NCBI RefSeq assembly: GCF_900155645.1
Contig: NZ_LT706985.1
Span: 868,001-932,000, forward strand
Reading direction: 5' to 3'
DNA: 64,000 bases
Source of the DNA: Vaginimicrobium propionicum
Lineage (GTDB): Bacteria > Actinomycetota > Actinomycetes > Propionibacteriales > Propionibacteriaceae
Shown: one piece after another, positions 35,239 to 43,733 of the stretch
Layout of the letters: each line of letters starts with the position of its first letter
Numbering within the stretch: the first letter of the stretch is position 1
Position numbers and translations under genes: made by a program
The notes under the pieces: generated by a model
Seen by the model: only the letters and a program-made list of their open reading frames with translations
Told to the model about the DNA's origin: nothing
Databases searched by the model: none

Positions 35239-36534
35239 GTGGGCATGTCACCAGCAGTTTTCATAAGCAGAATCCGCGGTCTTGCCGTGCTCGACGCTCG
35301 CGGGGAAGAGATCGGCAAGGTACGTGATGCAGTGGTTCAGGCCAGGGTCGGGAAAAACCCTAGGGTTCGCGGTCTTGTCGTAGAGCTGTTTGCCCGACGA
35401 CAAATTTTTATGCCAATGATTCGGGTTCGTTATGTGGACGCCACCCAGATCGTTGTGGGCGGCCAGGTGGATACACGTCGTTTCGAACGCCGCGCTAGTG
35501 AAGTGTTAGTTGTAGAAGATCTTTTTGACCGCGTCGTGCAGCGCATCGTTGATGGTAAGGCAGAAAAAGCGGCCGTCTACGATGTAGCAATGTCTCGGGT
35601 ACGTAATCGCGACTGGGCGCTAACTGAAATGGCGATTCGTCCGATTTTAGGGAAAAGATTTGGGCTAACCCAATACGGGACAGTGATTATTAGGCCATGG
35701 ACAGAAATCGCCCAATACGTGTGGACTGATCGTCAATCAGTTGACTCTAAAATCGCTGAATTATCAGACATGCACCCGGCAGACGCCGCAAGAGAATTAC
35801 ACGATATGGAACCGGAGCGTCGTTCAGAAGTCGTTCACGCTCTCGACGACGCGTTCTTGGCTGACGCTTTTCAAGAATTACCGAACGACGAGCAGGTTGA
35901 CCTATTGAAGACCTTGGAAGTCGAGCGAGCAGCTGACGTATTGGAAGAGATGGATCCCGATGATGCCGCCGATTTGCTGAACGATTTGCCTGATGGATTG
36001 GCCGAGGATTTACTGGGCCGAATGCAGCCTGAGGAGGCCGCTGACGTCCGAAATTTGTTGAAATATGAAGAGCTTACAGCTGGCGGCATGATGACCCCAG
36101 AGCCGGTAGTCATGGGGGCGGACGATACTGTGGCTGAGGCACTAGCAAAAGTGCGCAATGCAGAACTGACCCCGGCGTTAGCCTCGATGGTATTCATCAC
36201 CCGCCCACCTCACGACACACCGTCGGGCAGGTATATTGGCGCCGTCCATATTCAGCGTTTGCTGCGTGAGCCACCTAGTTTGATGGCGTCCAGAATGATT
36301 GACGAAGATATCGAACCAATTTCGCCCGACTTAGATTTGTACCAATTGAGTAGGTATTTTGCCACCTACAATCTGGTTATTGCCCCAGTTGTCAACGAGC
36401 ACCAACAACTGGTTGGAGCGGTTACCGTTGATGACCTACTGGATCATATGCTGCCCCCAGACTGGCGTGGTGAACAGATGGATGGCGAAGAAGACACACA
36501 AGATGTTATTCATTCGGAGGTGAAAGATGGCTGA
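35239..36534 (+). CDS. Soluble PRC-barrel / MgtE N-domain / CBS-pair protein
   Basis: In order: two PRC-barrel-like repeats (RIRGLAVLDARGEEIGKVRDAV.. and a second near residues 95-160), the MgtE intracellular helical domain (HPADAARELHDMEPERRSEVVHALDD.. through EEAADVRNLL) and a CBS pair (MMTPEPVVMGADDTVAEAL.. to GAVTVDDLLDHML). The MgtE membrane domain is missing, so it cannot be a transporter; Mg2+ or nucleotide sensing is the likely role. The GTG start has TAATAT 6 bases before it, with TTCATC 18 bases further up, so it is probably leaderless. The next gene overlaps it by 8 bases. Confidence 0.88.
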   Translation: MGMSPAVFISRIRGLAVLDARGEEIGKVRDAVVQARVGKNPRVRGLVVELFARRQIFMPMIRVRYVDATQIVVGGQVDTRRFERRASEVLVVEDLFDRVVQRIVDGKAEKAAVYDVAMSRVRNRDWALTEMAIRPILGKRFGLTQYGTVIIRPWTEIAQYVWTDRQSVDSKIAELSDMHPADAARELHDMEPERRSEVVHALDDAFLADAFQELPNDEQVDLLKTLEVERAADVLEEMDPDDAADLLNDLPDGLAEDLLGRMQPEEAADVRNLLKYEELTAGGMMTPEPVVMGADDTVAEALAKVRNAELTPALASMVFITRPPHDTPSGRYIGAVHIQRLLREPPSLMASRMIDEDIEPISPDLDLYQLSRYFATYNLVIAPVVNEHQQLVGAVTVDDLLDHMLPPDWRGEQMDGEEDTQDVIHSEVKDG

Positions 36535-37015
36535 CACCCAACGCCTAGATACTCCTGGACGCTCACGAGGTTGGGGTCCGAAGCTAAGACTCGGCCCGGA
36601 TGCTTTCGGTCAATTCGCTGAGTGGATTGCCAGATATTTGGGCTCTCCCTCTTTCATTATCTGGATGACGGTCTTTATCATTCTGTGGATTTTGTGGAAT
36701 ACCGTTACCCCCTGGCAATTCGACGAGGCACCCTCGTTCATCATGTTGACGCTGATGCTGTCAATTGAGGCGGCCTATTCTGCGCCCTTACTGTTGTTGG
36801 CGCAAAATAGGCAGGAGGAACGGGACCGACGCAGCATGGAGGATGACCGTCGAGTGGCCGCCCAAAGCAGAGCAGACATGGACTTTTTAGCCCGCGAAAT
36901 CGCCTCACTGCGTTCCAGCGTTGGTGAGTTAGCTAGCCGCGATTTCGTCCGTACTGAGATTAGAGACCAACTACGCGAACTGCTAGAAGAATTAGACCGC
37001 GCTGATAAGGATTAA
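36527..37015 (+). CDS. DUF1003 membrane protein
   Basis: The 162-residue protein has a polar N-terminus, two membrane helices (about residues 43-61 and 69-90, with the conserved FDEAPSFIMLTLMLSIEAAYSAPLLLLAQNRQ) and a charged C-terminal coiled coil starting ERDRRSMEDDRR. This is the whole DUF1003 family pattern; the function is unknown. A GGAGG site inside the end of the previous gene serves its ATG, so the two products are co-translated. Confidence 0.88.
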   Translation: MADTQRLDTPGRSRGWGPKLRLGPDAFGQFAEWIARYLGSPSFIIWMTVFIILWILWNTVTPWQFDEAPSFIMLTLMLSIEAAYSAPLLLLAQNRQEERDRRSMEDDRRVAAQSRADMDFLAREIASLRSSVGELASRDFVRTEIRDQLRELLEELDRADKD

Positions 37016-37184
37016 CTAATTTTTTATTGGCTGGCTCAACGAAATCGCTCTCGCACATGTGCAACAGATTTGAAAATTTTTCCTAACCACAGATTCTGCT
37101 GCCTATTTTTCGACCCAAACCAAAATCGCGCCAATAACGTGTAGCCAGCAACCTGATTATGACTCACCGGGTAGAAATGAAGAT

Positions 37185-38357
37185 GTGAGCTTAAAAGAAG
37201 ATGTGGTTAAAGCGCTAGGTCAAGTTAAAGACCCAGAGATTAATTTGCCAATCACCGAACTAGATATGGTTCAAGATCTTCAGGTCAGTGATGATGGTGC
37301 GGTCGAATTAACTATTTTGTTGACGATACCTGGTTGCCCTATGCAGTCCACCATAGAGTCCGATGTTCGCCAAGCGGTGCTGGACGTATCGAAAGTAACA
37401 TCGGTTAAGGTCAACATTTCAGCAATGAACGATGAACAGCGTGAAGCATTACGCAACCGGCTTCGAGGCAGCCAACCAACCCGAGAAATCCAATTCAATA
37501 AATCTGGTTCGCTGACTCGCGTAATAGCGGTGGCCTCGGGGAAAGGCGGGGTGGGTAAAAGCTCCGTCACCGTGAATCTGGCGATGGCGTTGGCGCGGAT
37601 GGGACGCAAAGTTGGTCTCTTGGACGCCGATATCTATGGGCACTCTATTCCGGATTTGCTTGGTATCCCTGACGCTAAACCGACGGTATTAAACGACATG
37701 ATTATGCCGGTACCCGTCACAATCACCGCCACTGACGGCGTTGAAGCTCAGGTGCGCGTAATCTCGATGGGAATGCTGAAAGAGCGCCGCGACCAGGTGA
37801 TTGCTTGGCGCGGCCCGATCCTAGACAGAGCTTTAACCCAGTTGTTAACCGATGTATTTTGGGGCGATTTGGACTATTTCTTGATTGATCTACCGCCTGG
37901 CACTGGAGACGTTGCGATGAGCGTAGGCCAAAAACTACCTGGCTCCGAAATGATTGTGGTAACTACTCCGCAGTCTTCAGTGGCTGAGGTTAGTGAACGC
38001 GCTGGCACGATGGCGTCAATGCTAAAACAAGACGTCATCGGAGTGGTAGAGAATATGAGTTGGCTGGAAACTTGTTGCCCCCACTGTGGCCAAAGTCACC
38101 GAGTGGAACTATTTGGTTGCGGCGGTGGTATTGAAGTCGCAGACGCTTTGAGCGACAGATTTGCTCGGCAAGTCCCGTTGCTAGCTCAAATTCCGATGGA
38201 TCAGATGGTTGCAGCTGGCGGGGAAAAGGGGCTGCCGGTGGTCTTGGGAGCGCCTCAGCAGGCCTGCGGATCAGCCTTCATTGAGCTTGCAAACCGCCTT
38301 GATAAAACGAAACAGAGCGTCATCGGCAAACCACTAAACCTTGGCATTAAAGACTAA
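37185..38357 (+). CDS. Mrp/NBP35 family ATPase with N-terminal MIP18 domain
   Basis: Residues 1-90 are a MIP18/DUF59 domain (ALGQVKDPEINLPITELDMVQDL, LTIPGCPMQSTIESDVRQAV). From about residue 108 comes the deviant Walker A P-loop SGKGGVGKSSVTVNLA, then LLDADIYGHSIPDLLG, LIDLPPGTGDVAMSV and the CPHC motif of the bridging cluster site. The family carries and inserts Fe-S clusters. The start is GTG. The 169 bases before it hold no gene. It ends at a strong palindromic terminator shared with rpmB. Confidence 0.93.
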   Translation: MSLKEDVVKALGQVKDPEINLPITELDMVQDLQVSDDGAVELTILLTIPGCPMQSTIESDVRQAVLDVSKVTSVKVNISAMNDEQREALRNRLRGSQPTREIQFNKSGSLTRVIAVASGKGGVGKSSVTVNLAMALARMGRKVGLLDADIYGHSIPDLLGIPDAKPTVLNDMIMPVPVTITATDGVEAQVRVISMGMLKERRDQVIAWRGPILDRALTQLLTDVFWGDLDYFLIDLPPGTGDVAMSVGQKLPGSEMIVVTTPQSSVAEVSERAGTMASMLKQDVIGVVENMSWLETCCPHCGQSHRVELFGCGGGIEVADALSDRFARQVPLLAQIPMDQMVAAGGEKGLPVVLGAPQQACGSAFIELANRLDKTKQSVIGKPLNLGIKD

Positions 38358-38371
38358 ATAAGCAAAAATTA

Positions 38372-38395
38372 ACCCGCCCCAGATCTGGGGCGGGT
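38372..38395. terminator. Bidirectional terminator between mrp-type gene and rpmB
   Basis: A 24-bp perfect palindrome (ACCCGCCCCAGA and its complement). On the minus strand it is followed by TTAATTTTTGC, a good U run for ending rpmB; on the plus strand the tail is weak. Confidence 0.85.
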
Positions 38396-38411
38396 CTAAC
38401 CGAATCTTTAA

Positions 38412-38597
38412 CTAACGCGTAACGCGGCCAGCTTTAATGCAGCTAGCGCAAACGTTAACACGCTGGCGGTGGCCATTGATAACCGCACGCACACGCTGGA
38501 TATTCGGGTTCCAACGCCTGGGGGTCTTCTTCTTTGACCAGGGGACATTGTGGCCGAAGCCCGGCCCCTTACCGCAAATTTGACACACGGCAGCCAT
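38412..38597 (-). CDS. rpmB: 50S ribosomal protein L28
   Basis: The 61-residue bL28: CQICGKGPGFGHNVPWSKKKTPRRWNPNIQRV and the second cysteine pair CASCIKAGRV. Both CxxC pairs are kept, so this is the zinc-binding (C+) form. An AAGGAG site precedes the ATG. An overlapping frame of similar length is a shadow. Confidence 0.97.
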   Translation of the reverse strand: MAAVCQICGKGPGFGHNVPWSKKKTPRRWNPNIQRVRAVINGHRQRVNVCASCIKAGRVTR

Positions 38598-38727
38598 GGG
38601 AACACTCCTTGCAGCGAAAATTATTTAGTCGCAAGCGCCCGTAAAGACGCAACTCGGCAAGCATATCTGGCAAGCGTCGATGATTCAAATACACAGCAAC
38701 CAAGCAACACCAACAGGCAACGCGGTT

Positions 38728-39015
38728 TTAAGCCGACACTTTGACTTGCAGTTGCAGACCGAGCGCATCGAATATTTTCGCAATCGTCTGCCAAGATGGG
38801 TTTCCGTCTTGCGATAGTGATTTATACAAAGACTCGCGCCCCACTCCCGCCTGCCTAGCGATAGCGCTCATGCCTCGCGATCTGGCAACATCACCAAGTG
38901 CCGCTTGCAGAATTGCCGGATCTGACTCTTCAAACGCCGCATTAAGGTAGGCCACGATGTCATCTTTAGTTTCAAGGTATTGGCTGGCGTCCCAGGTGCT
39001 AATTGTCACTGCCAT
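38728..39015 (-). CDS. HTH antitoxin of a HigBA-like toxin-antitoxin pair
   Basis: The 95-residue protein has a C-terminal helix-turn-helix (GMSAIARQAGVGRESLYKSLSQDGNPSWQTIAKIFDALGLQL), matching the addiction-module antidote family (COG3636 type). The N-terminus (TWDASQYLETKDDIVAYLNAAFEE) would neutralise the toxin. It follows the toxin gene and overlaps it by 10 bases. By family behaviour it should repress its own promoter. Confidence 0.92.
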   Translation of the reverse strand: MAVTISTWDASQYLETKDDIVAYLNAAFEESDPAILQAALGDVARSRGMSAIARQAGVGRESLYKSLSQDGNPSWQTIAKIFDALGLQLQVKVSA

Positions 39016-39320
39016 TTCCCCTCCTCAACAATTTCTGCCGCAAGTTTCTTGGCTTGCTCAATATCGCGTCGCTGGCTCGATTTGTCTCCCCCAACGACAA
39101 GAAGCATAATTTCTTTACCCTTCACCATGTAATAGAGCCGATATCCATGACCTGTGTGGACACGCAGCTCATAGACACCATCGCCGACAGATTTAACATC
39201 GCCGACAACCTCATCGGCTACCCGACACCGTTGCAGTGCGATATTAATACGAGCTTTACCTCGTACATCTTTCAGCCTGCGGAACCAACGAACATACACG
39301 TCCGTTTGTTTTATCTCCAC
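39006..39320 (-). CDS. RelE/HigB-type toxin (addiction-module killer protein)
   Basis: The 104-residue protein has the fold signature of the RelE superfamily: VYVRWFRRLKDVRGKARINIALQRC, GDVKSVGDGVYELRVHTGHGYRLYYM, and MLLVVGGDKSSQRRDIEQAKKLA. Members cleave mRNA on the ribosome. The toxin is first in the operon, as in higBA. The GTG start is 6 bases after TACAAT with no Shine-Dalgarno, so the mRNA is probably leaderless. Weak toxin initiation would suit such a system. Confidence 0.92.
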   Translation of the reverse strand: MEIKQTDVYVRWFRRLKDVRGKARINIALQRCRVADEVVGDVKSVGDGVYELRVHTGHGYRLYYMVKGKEIMLLVVGGDKSSQRRDIEQAKKLAAEIVEEGKWQ

Positions 39321-39355
39321 CCATCAATTGTATCTTTCAAGATACGTCTTGCCAA
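39321..39355 (-). promoter_or_regulatory. Toxin-antitoxin promoter with embedded operator
   Basis: Minus-strand TTGGCA (39350-39355) and TACAAT (39327-39332) are exactly 17 bases apart; the toxin GTG begins 6 bases after the -10. An inverted repeat GTATCTT-2-AAGATAC (39330-39345) fills most of the spacer and touches the -10, a natural site for the antitoxin to repress. Confidence 0.78.
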
Positions 39356-39633
39356 GTGCTCGGCACCCTTCACACACACTTGAAAAACTATTGAGAACAA
39401 CCACTTGCCGCAACTAAAAAATAAGAGTGACCTACGCACAGCCGCTCAAACAGCCATTAAATAATGACATTGGGACAGCTTGACGGTTACCCTGGTAGGC
39501 ATTGGTGCTTTACAACAGTTACCCGGGCTGGCATGCCTGCGCGGCAATTGGATAACGACTCTTGTAGCAGATTACAAACTAGCTGAAATGCTGCTTACCT
39601 AAACAAGATAACTAATATTGGATAGAGGCAATA
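39356..39633. other. Intergenic region upstream of the GH3 gene
   Basis: No gene is seen here. A TAATAT box near 39612-39617 and an AGAGG site before the ATG at 39634 are weak signals for beta-glucosidase expression. No convincing regulator-binding palindrome was found. Confidence 0.4.
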
Positions 39634-41904
39634 ATGTTTACTGTTTCACAAATTCCAGAAATAATTTCCCAATTAACGCTTGAAGAAAAAGCATCATTAT
39701 TATCTGGCGAAGATTTCTGGCATACGCAGGCTATTGAGCGCCTCAACATACCAGCATTAATGGTCTCTGACGGACCACACGGTCTGCGTAAACAAGATAC
39801 AGACACAGACCACCTTGGCTTAAACACTTCGGTTCCAGCCACTTGCTTCCCAACTGCAGCCGGGCTGGCATCAAGCTGGAATCCAGAGTTACTTACAGAA
39901 ATTGGTGAAGCCCTAGCCGAAGAGGCTAAGGCACAAAATGTCGGCGTTATCCTAGGACCCGGCGTCAACCTAAAACGATCCCCACTATGCGGACGTAATT
40001 TTGAATACTTTTCTGAAGACCCACTCCTTACAGCTACATTAGCTAGTTCGCTCATAAACGGAATCCAGAGTAAAGGTGTTGGAACTTCACTAAAGCACTT
40101 CGCTGTTAATAATCAAGAATCAGATCGTATGCGCGTTAACGCCATTGTTGACGAGCGCACACTTTACGAGCTTTACCTATCCGTCTTCGAACGAATCGTT
40201 AAAAGCAGTCAGCCAGCAACAATAATGTGCTCATACAATCGCATTAACAATTGTTTCTCGTCTGACAATCGGTGGCTGCTGACCGAGGTACTACGCGATG
40301 ATTGGGATTTCCAAGGTCTCGTTGTAACTGACTGGGGAGCCGTCCATGATCGTCCAGTTGGAGTTCACGCTGGCCTTGATCTGGAAATGCCTTCATCTAA
40401 TGGCCTAAACGATAAGAAGATCGTTGAAGCTGTCAAGGCCAATAAACTATCTGAAGAAGACGTTAACCGCGCGGTCGAGCGAGTCTTGTCCCTAATTGCC
40501 AAGTACGGCCAAAACTCTGAAACCACAAGCACTTTCAACGTTGATGATCACCACGAGCTTGCTGCCATTGCCGCTACCCAATCAGCCGTGTTGCTAACCA
40601 ACGACGATGCTTTGCCCCTGCCCAACTTGGACGACGCAGTCGTAATCGGTGAAATGGCGAGAACGCCACGTTACCAAGGCGCTGGATCCTCGCAAGTAAA
40701 CCCGACAAAGATGACTAGCCCACTAGATGCGTTACGGGCACGAAAACCAGACATCGAATTTGCTCCGGGCTACTGCTTGGAAGCGTCATCAAGTAATGAA
40801 ACCACTGACTCATCTCTAATAGCTGACGCCGCCAAGCTAGCGACAAATAAAATTGCATTGTTATTCATCGGTTTACCTGCCTCCTACGAATCGGAAGGAT
40901 TTGACCGGACGGATATTTCTCTACCGGATAGTCATCTGCGCCTAATAGATGCTGTGCGCAACACAGCCAAAAAAGTTATTGTCCTGCTAAGCAACGGTTC
41001 TGCTATTGAAACAAGAACTTGGCAATCCAAAGCAGATGCGATCCTTGAACTATGGTTGCCAGGTCAAGCTGGCGGTGAAGGTGCGGCACGGCTGATAACG
41101 GGTGAGGCATCGCCTTCCGGCCGACTATCTGAAGGATTTGCCGAAAAATTATCAGATCATCCAGCTCAACTAAATTTCCCCGGCGAAAACAGCGAAGTCC
41201 GCTACGGGGAGGGTCTGTTCATCGGCTACCGAGCCTTTGACAAGATGGAGAAATCTGTAAGTTTCCCGTTCGGGCATGGTTTAACATACACAAGATTTGA
41301 TTACCGCAATTTTGAGGTAAAAACGAATGAGATAACCGAGGATTCTCATGAAGACGATGTTGCGATTTCAGCCACAATCACGATTAAAAACACCGGTAAC
41401 CGAGCTGGCGTGGCCCTGCCTCAGCTGTACGTAGGGTACTTGGATTCGAAAGTCGTGCGTCCTGTGCGGGAACTTCGAGCATTCGATCGGATTCTCCTTA
41501 AACCCAACGAATCAAAAACTGTAACGATGACAGTTAGCGTCCGCGAACTATCATTCTGGAATGTCGAATCTCATAAATTCCAAGTTGAGCCTGGAACCAT
41601 ACAGGTTGAAATTGGTGAATCTTCACGTGATATCAAAGCACGAGAGACGGTTACTATCACTGCACCAGCATTGACGCCAAAGTTGTCAGCATCGGCAACA
41701 TTGAGCCAATGGAAGGCAGTGCCTGAGGCCTGGGCTGAACTCTCCGAAGCTCTAGGTGACCTGGGCGAATCAATGACTAAGGCCGACCCTAATGACGTGA
41801 CTTTCGCCATTCTAAGGGATATGCCAGTCGACAGGATTCCACTGATCTTCCCTGATGGGCTAACACCTCAAAGGCTGCATGAATTAGTACAAAAATGGAG
41901 CTAA
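39634..41904 (+). CDS. Beta-glucosidase, glycoside hydrolase family 3
   Basis: A 756-residue GH3 enzyme without a signal peptide, so probably cytoplasmic, hydrolysing imported beta-glucosides. Domain 1 (residues about 10-300) has the catalytic nucleophile Asp in LVVTDWGAVHD, KHFAVNNQESDRM and MVSDGPHGLR. Domain 2 follows (ESEGFDRTDISLPDSHLRL, ELWLPGQAGGEGAARLITGEASPSGRLSEGF). A fibronectin-like C-terminal domain comes next (NTGNRAGVALPQLYVGYLDSKVVRPVRELRAF), with a further tail of about 90 residues after it. Its composition looks AT-richer than the core genes, so transfer is possible. No sugar transporter or regulator is next to it. Confidence 0.93.
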   Translation: MFTVSQIPEIISQLTLEEKASLLSGEDFWHTQAIERLNIPALMVSDGPHGLRKQDTDTDHLGLNTSVPATCFPTAAGLASSWNPELLTEIGEALAEEAKAQNVGVILGPGVNLKRSPLCGRNFEYFSEDPLLTATLASSLINGIQSKGVGTSLKHFAVNNQESDRMRVNAIVDERTLYELYLSVFERIVKSSQPATIMCSYNRINNCFSSDNRWLLTEVLRDDWDFQGLVVTDWGAVHDRPVGVHAGLDLEMPSSNGLNDKKIVEAVKANKLSEEDVNRAVERVLSLIAKYGQNSETTSTFNVDDHHELAAIAATQSAVLLTNDDALPLPNLDDAVVIGEMARTPRYQGAGSSQVNPTKMTSPLDALRARKPDIEFAPGYCLEASSSNETTDSSLIADAAKLATNKIALLFIGLPASYESEGFDRTDISLPDSHLRLIDAVRNTAKKVIVLLSNGSAIETRTWQSKADAILELWLPGQAGGEGAARLITGEASPSGRLSEGFAEKLSDHPAQLNFPGENSEVRYGEGLFIGYRAFDKMEKSVSFPFGHGLTYTRFDYRNFEVKTNEITEDSHEDDVAISATITIKNTGNRAGVALPQLYVGYLDSKVVRPVRELRAFDRILLKPNESKTVTMTVSVRELSFWNVESHKFQVEPGTIQVEIGESSRDIKARETVTITAPALTPKLSASATLSQWKAVPEAWAELSEALGDLGESMTKADPNDVTFAILRDMPVDRIPLIFPDGLTPQRLHELVQKWS

Positions 41905-41931
41905 AAGGCATATCGCGTTAGCGGCACCCTG

Positions 41932-41971
41932 ATTACCCTCGCTTTTCCTATTGGCTTAAAGCGAGGGTAAT
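41932..41971. terminator. Bidirectional terminator between GH3 gene and rnj
   Basis: ATTACCCTCGCTTT and AAAGCGAGGGTAAT form a perfect 14-bp stem with a 12-base loop, between two convergent genes. Confidence 0.85.
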
Positions 41972-42005
41972 AGGTAATAAACAATCTAAGGCTTGTAAGA
42001 CCGAC

Positions 42006-43685
42006 CTAAACCCCAATAACCACTGGGACGATCATCGGACGCTGGTTGAAAGACTTGGAAACCCAACGTCCCACAATCCTGCGGGCGGTTTGCTGCAAGC
42101 GGAAGGTATCGTCCTGACCCTCATCGAGGGCGATTTGAATACCGTCCCGAATCTGCTCAGTAACTTCGTCAAACACTGTGGGATCTTCCAAGAAGCCACG
42201 AGCTGAAACATCTGGACCAGCCACTATAGAACGCGCCTTAATGTTGACCGCGACAACAATGGAGATGAATCCTTCTTCGCCTAGGATACGTCGGTCTGTT
42301 AGCGAAGATTCGCTAATATCGCCGACGGTAGAACCGTCCACAAAAATATAGGACGCATCAACACAACCAACTTTTTTGAGTTTTCCATCAACTAAATCAA
42401 TGACATCCCCGTCGGTTATCACCTGAATATTCTCTTTAGCAACACCAGTAGCCTCAGCTAATTTGGCATTCGCTACCAAGTGACGTACCTCGCCATGAAT
42501 CGGGATGGCGTTACGCGGTGCCACCACGTTATAGGTGTACAGCAATTCGCCAGCACTGGCGTGCCCCGAAACGTGGACGAAAGCGTTGCCCTTATGTACC
42601 ACGTTGGCGCCTAACCTGGTCAACCCGTTAATAACACGGTAGACAGAATTCTCGTTGCCGGGGATCAGTGAGCTAGCCAATAACACAGTGTCGCCTGGCT
42701 CGACTTTAAGCACGGGGTGCTCACGGTTAGCAACCCTAGACAAAGCCGACAACGGCTCGCCTTGAGAACCCGTACAAATAACCACCACTTGATCCACCGG
42801 ATAATCATTGATGGATTTCAACTCGATCAGCGTGCCCGCCGGAACATTCAAGAATCCAAGCTCTTGAGCGATTGCCATATTGCGCACCATTGATCGCCCG
42901 ATGTAGGCGACTTTGCGCCCATTAGCTACCGCGAGATTCAAAATTTGTTGCACTCGGTGGACGTGAGAGGCAAAACACGCCACGATCAACCGCTGTTTTG
43001 AGGTTGCAAACACCCGCTCTAAAGCAGGAACAATATCTTTTTCGCTACGCGTAAAGCCGGGCACTTCCGCATTGGTGGAATCAGCCATAAGCACATCCAC
43101 ACCTTCATCACCCAGCCTGGCGAAACCACGCAAATCAGTGATACGCCCATCAAGTGGCAACTGATCCATCTTGTAATCGCCGGTGTAGAGCACATTGCCA
43201 GCGTCAGTTCTGATAGCTAGAGCAAGAGCGTCTGGGATTGAGTGATTAACCGCAAAAAACTCTATTCCATACTCGCCTAATTCGAGCTTATCCCCCTCAG
43301 CAACCACGTTAAGGAAGGCATCAGACAGGCGATGCTCCCGTAATTTGGCTGCCACCAAGGCCAAAGTCAGTTTTGAACCATATACCGGAATATCCTCGCG
43401 CTTACGCAACAAATATGGGACAGCTCCGATATGGTCTTCATGCCCGTGGGTCAGTATCAGAGCGACAACATCATCTAGACGGTCAAATAAATAATCCAAC
43501 CCCGGCAGGATTAAATCGACACCAGGCTGTTCGTTCTCAGGAAATAACACACCGCAATCAACGAGCAACAATTTGCCGTTGATCTCAAAGCAGGTCATAT
43601 TGCGTCCGACATCGCCTAGACCGCCCAATGGGATTATTCGTAAATTACCAGGTGCCAGTTCAGGAGGGGTTTCTAGAGCATTCAT
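42006..43685 (-). CDS. rnj: Ribonuclease J
   Basis: A metallo-beta-lactamase/beta-CASP nuclease for mRNA decay and rRNA maturation. The metal motif HGHEDHIGA, VDCGVLFPE, YTGDYKMDQ and the beta-CASP region (CTGSQGEPLSAL, HVSGHASAGEL, IPIHGEVRHL) are clear. The frame is open to 43850, but the conserved N-terminus begins at MNALETPPELAPGNLRIIPLGGLGDVGRN (ATG at 43685, 559 residues); the upstream part covers the divergent GNAT gene. TACAAT lies 9 bases before the ATG with no Shine-Dalgarno. Confidence 0.95.
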   Translation of the reverse strand: MNALETPPELAPGNLRIIPLGGLGDVGRNMTCFEINGKLLLVDCGVLFPENEQPGVDLILPGLDYLFDRLDDVVALILTHGHEDHIGAVPYLLRKREDIPVYGSKLTLALVAAKLREHRLSDAFLNVVAEGDKLELGEYGIEFFAVNHSIPDALALAIRTDAGNVLYTGDYKMDQLPLDGRITDLRGFARLGDEGVDVLMADSTNAEVPGFTRSEKDIVPALERVFATSKQRLIVACFASHVHRVQQILNLAVANGRKVAYIGRSMVRNMAIAQELGFLNVPAGTLIELKSINDYPVDQVVVICTGSQGEPLSALSRVANREHPVLKVEPGDTVLLASSLIPGNENSVYRVINGLTRLGANVVHKGNAFVHVSGHASAGELLYTYNVVAPRNAIPIHGEVRHLVANAKLAEATGVAKENIQVITDGDVIDLVDGKLKKVGCVDASYIFVDGSTVGDISESSLTDRRILGEEGFISIVVAVNIKARSIVAGPDVSARGFLEDPTVFDEVTEQIRDGIQIALDEGQDDTFRLQQTARRIVGRWVSKSFNQRPMIVPVVIGV

Positions 43686-43733
43686 CGCAAACCCATTGTA
43701 CTGAACTCCCCAGTCATTCACTAGAATCAAACC

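Noticed and set aside
37016-37184. Possible small gene or RNA upstream of the Mrp ATPase
   Set aside because: No frame with a ribosome site, no hairpin and no tRNA-like structure was seen.
38408-38605. 65-codon frame overlapping rpmB
   Set aside because: Shifted frame of L28; the other frame carries the exact L28 motifs and a ribosome site.
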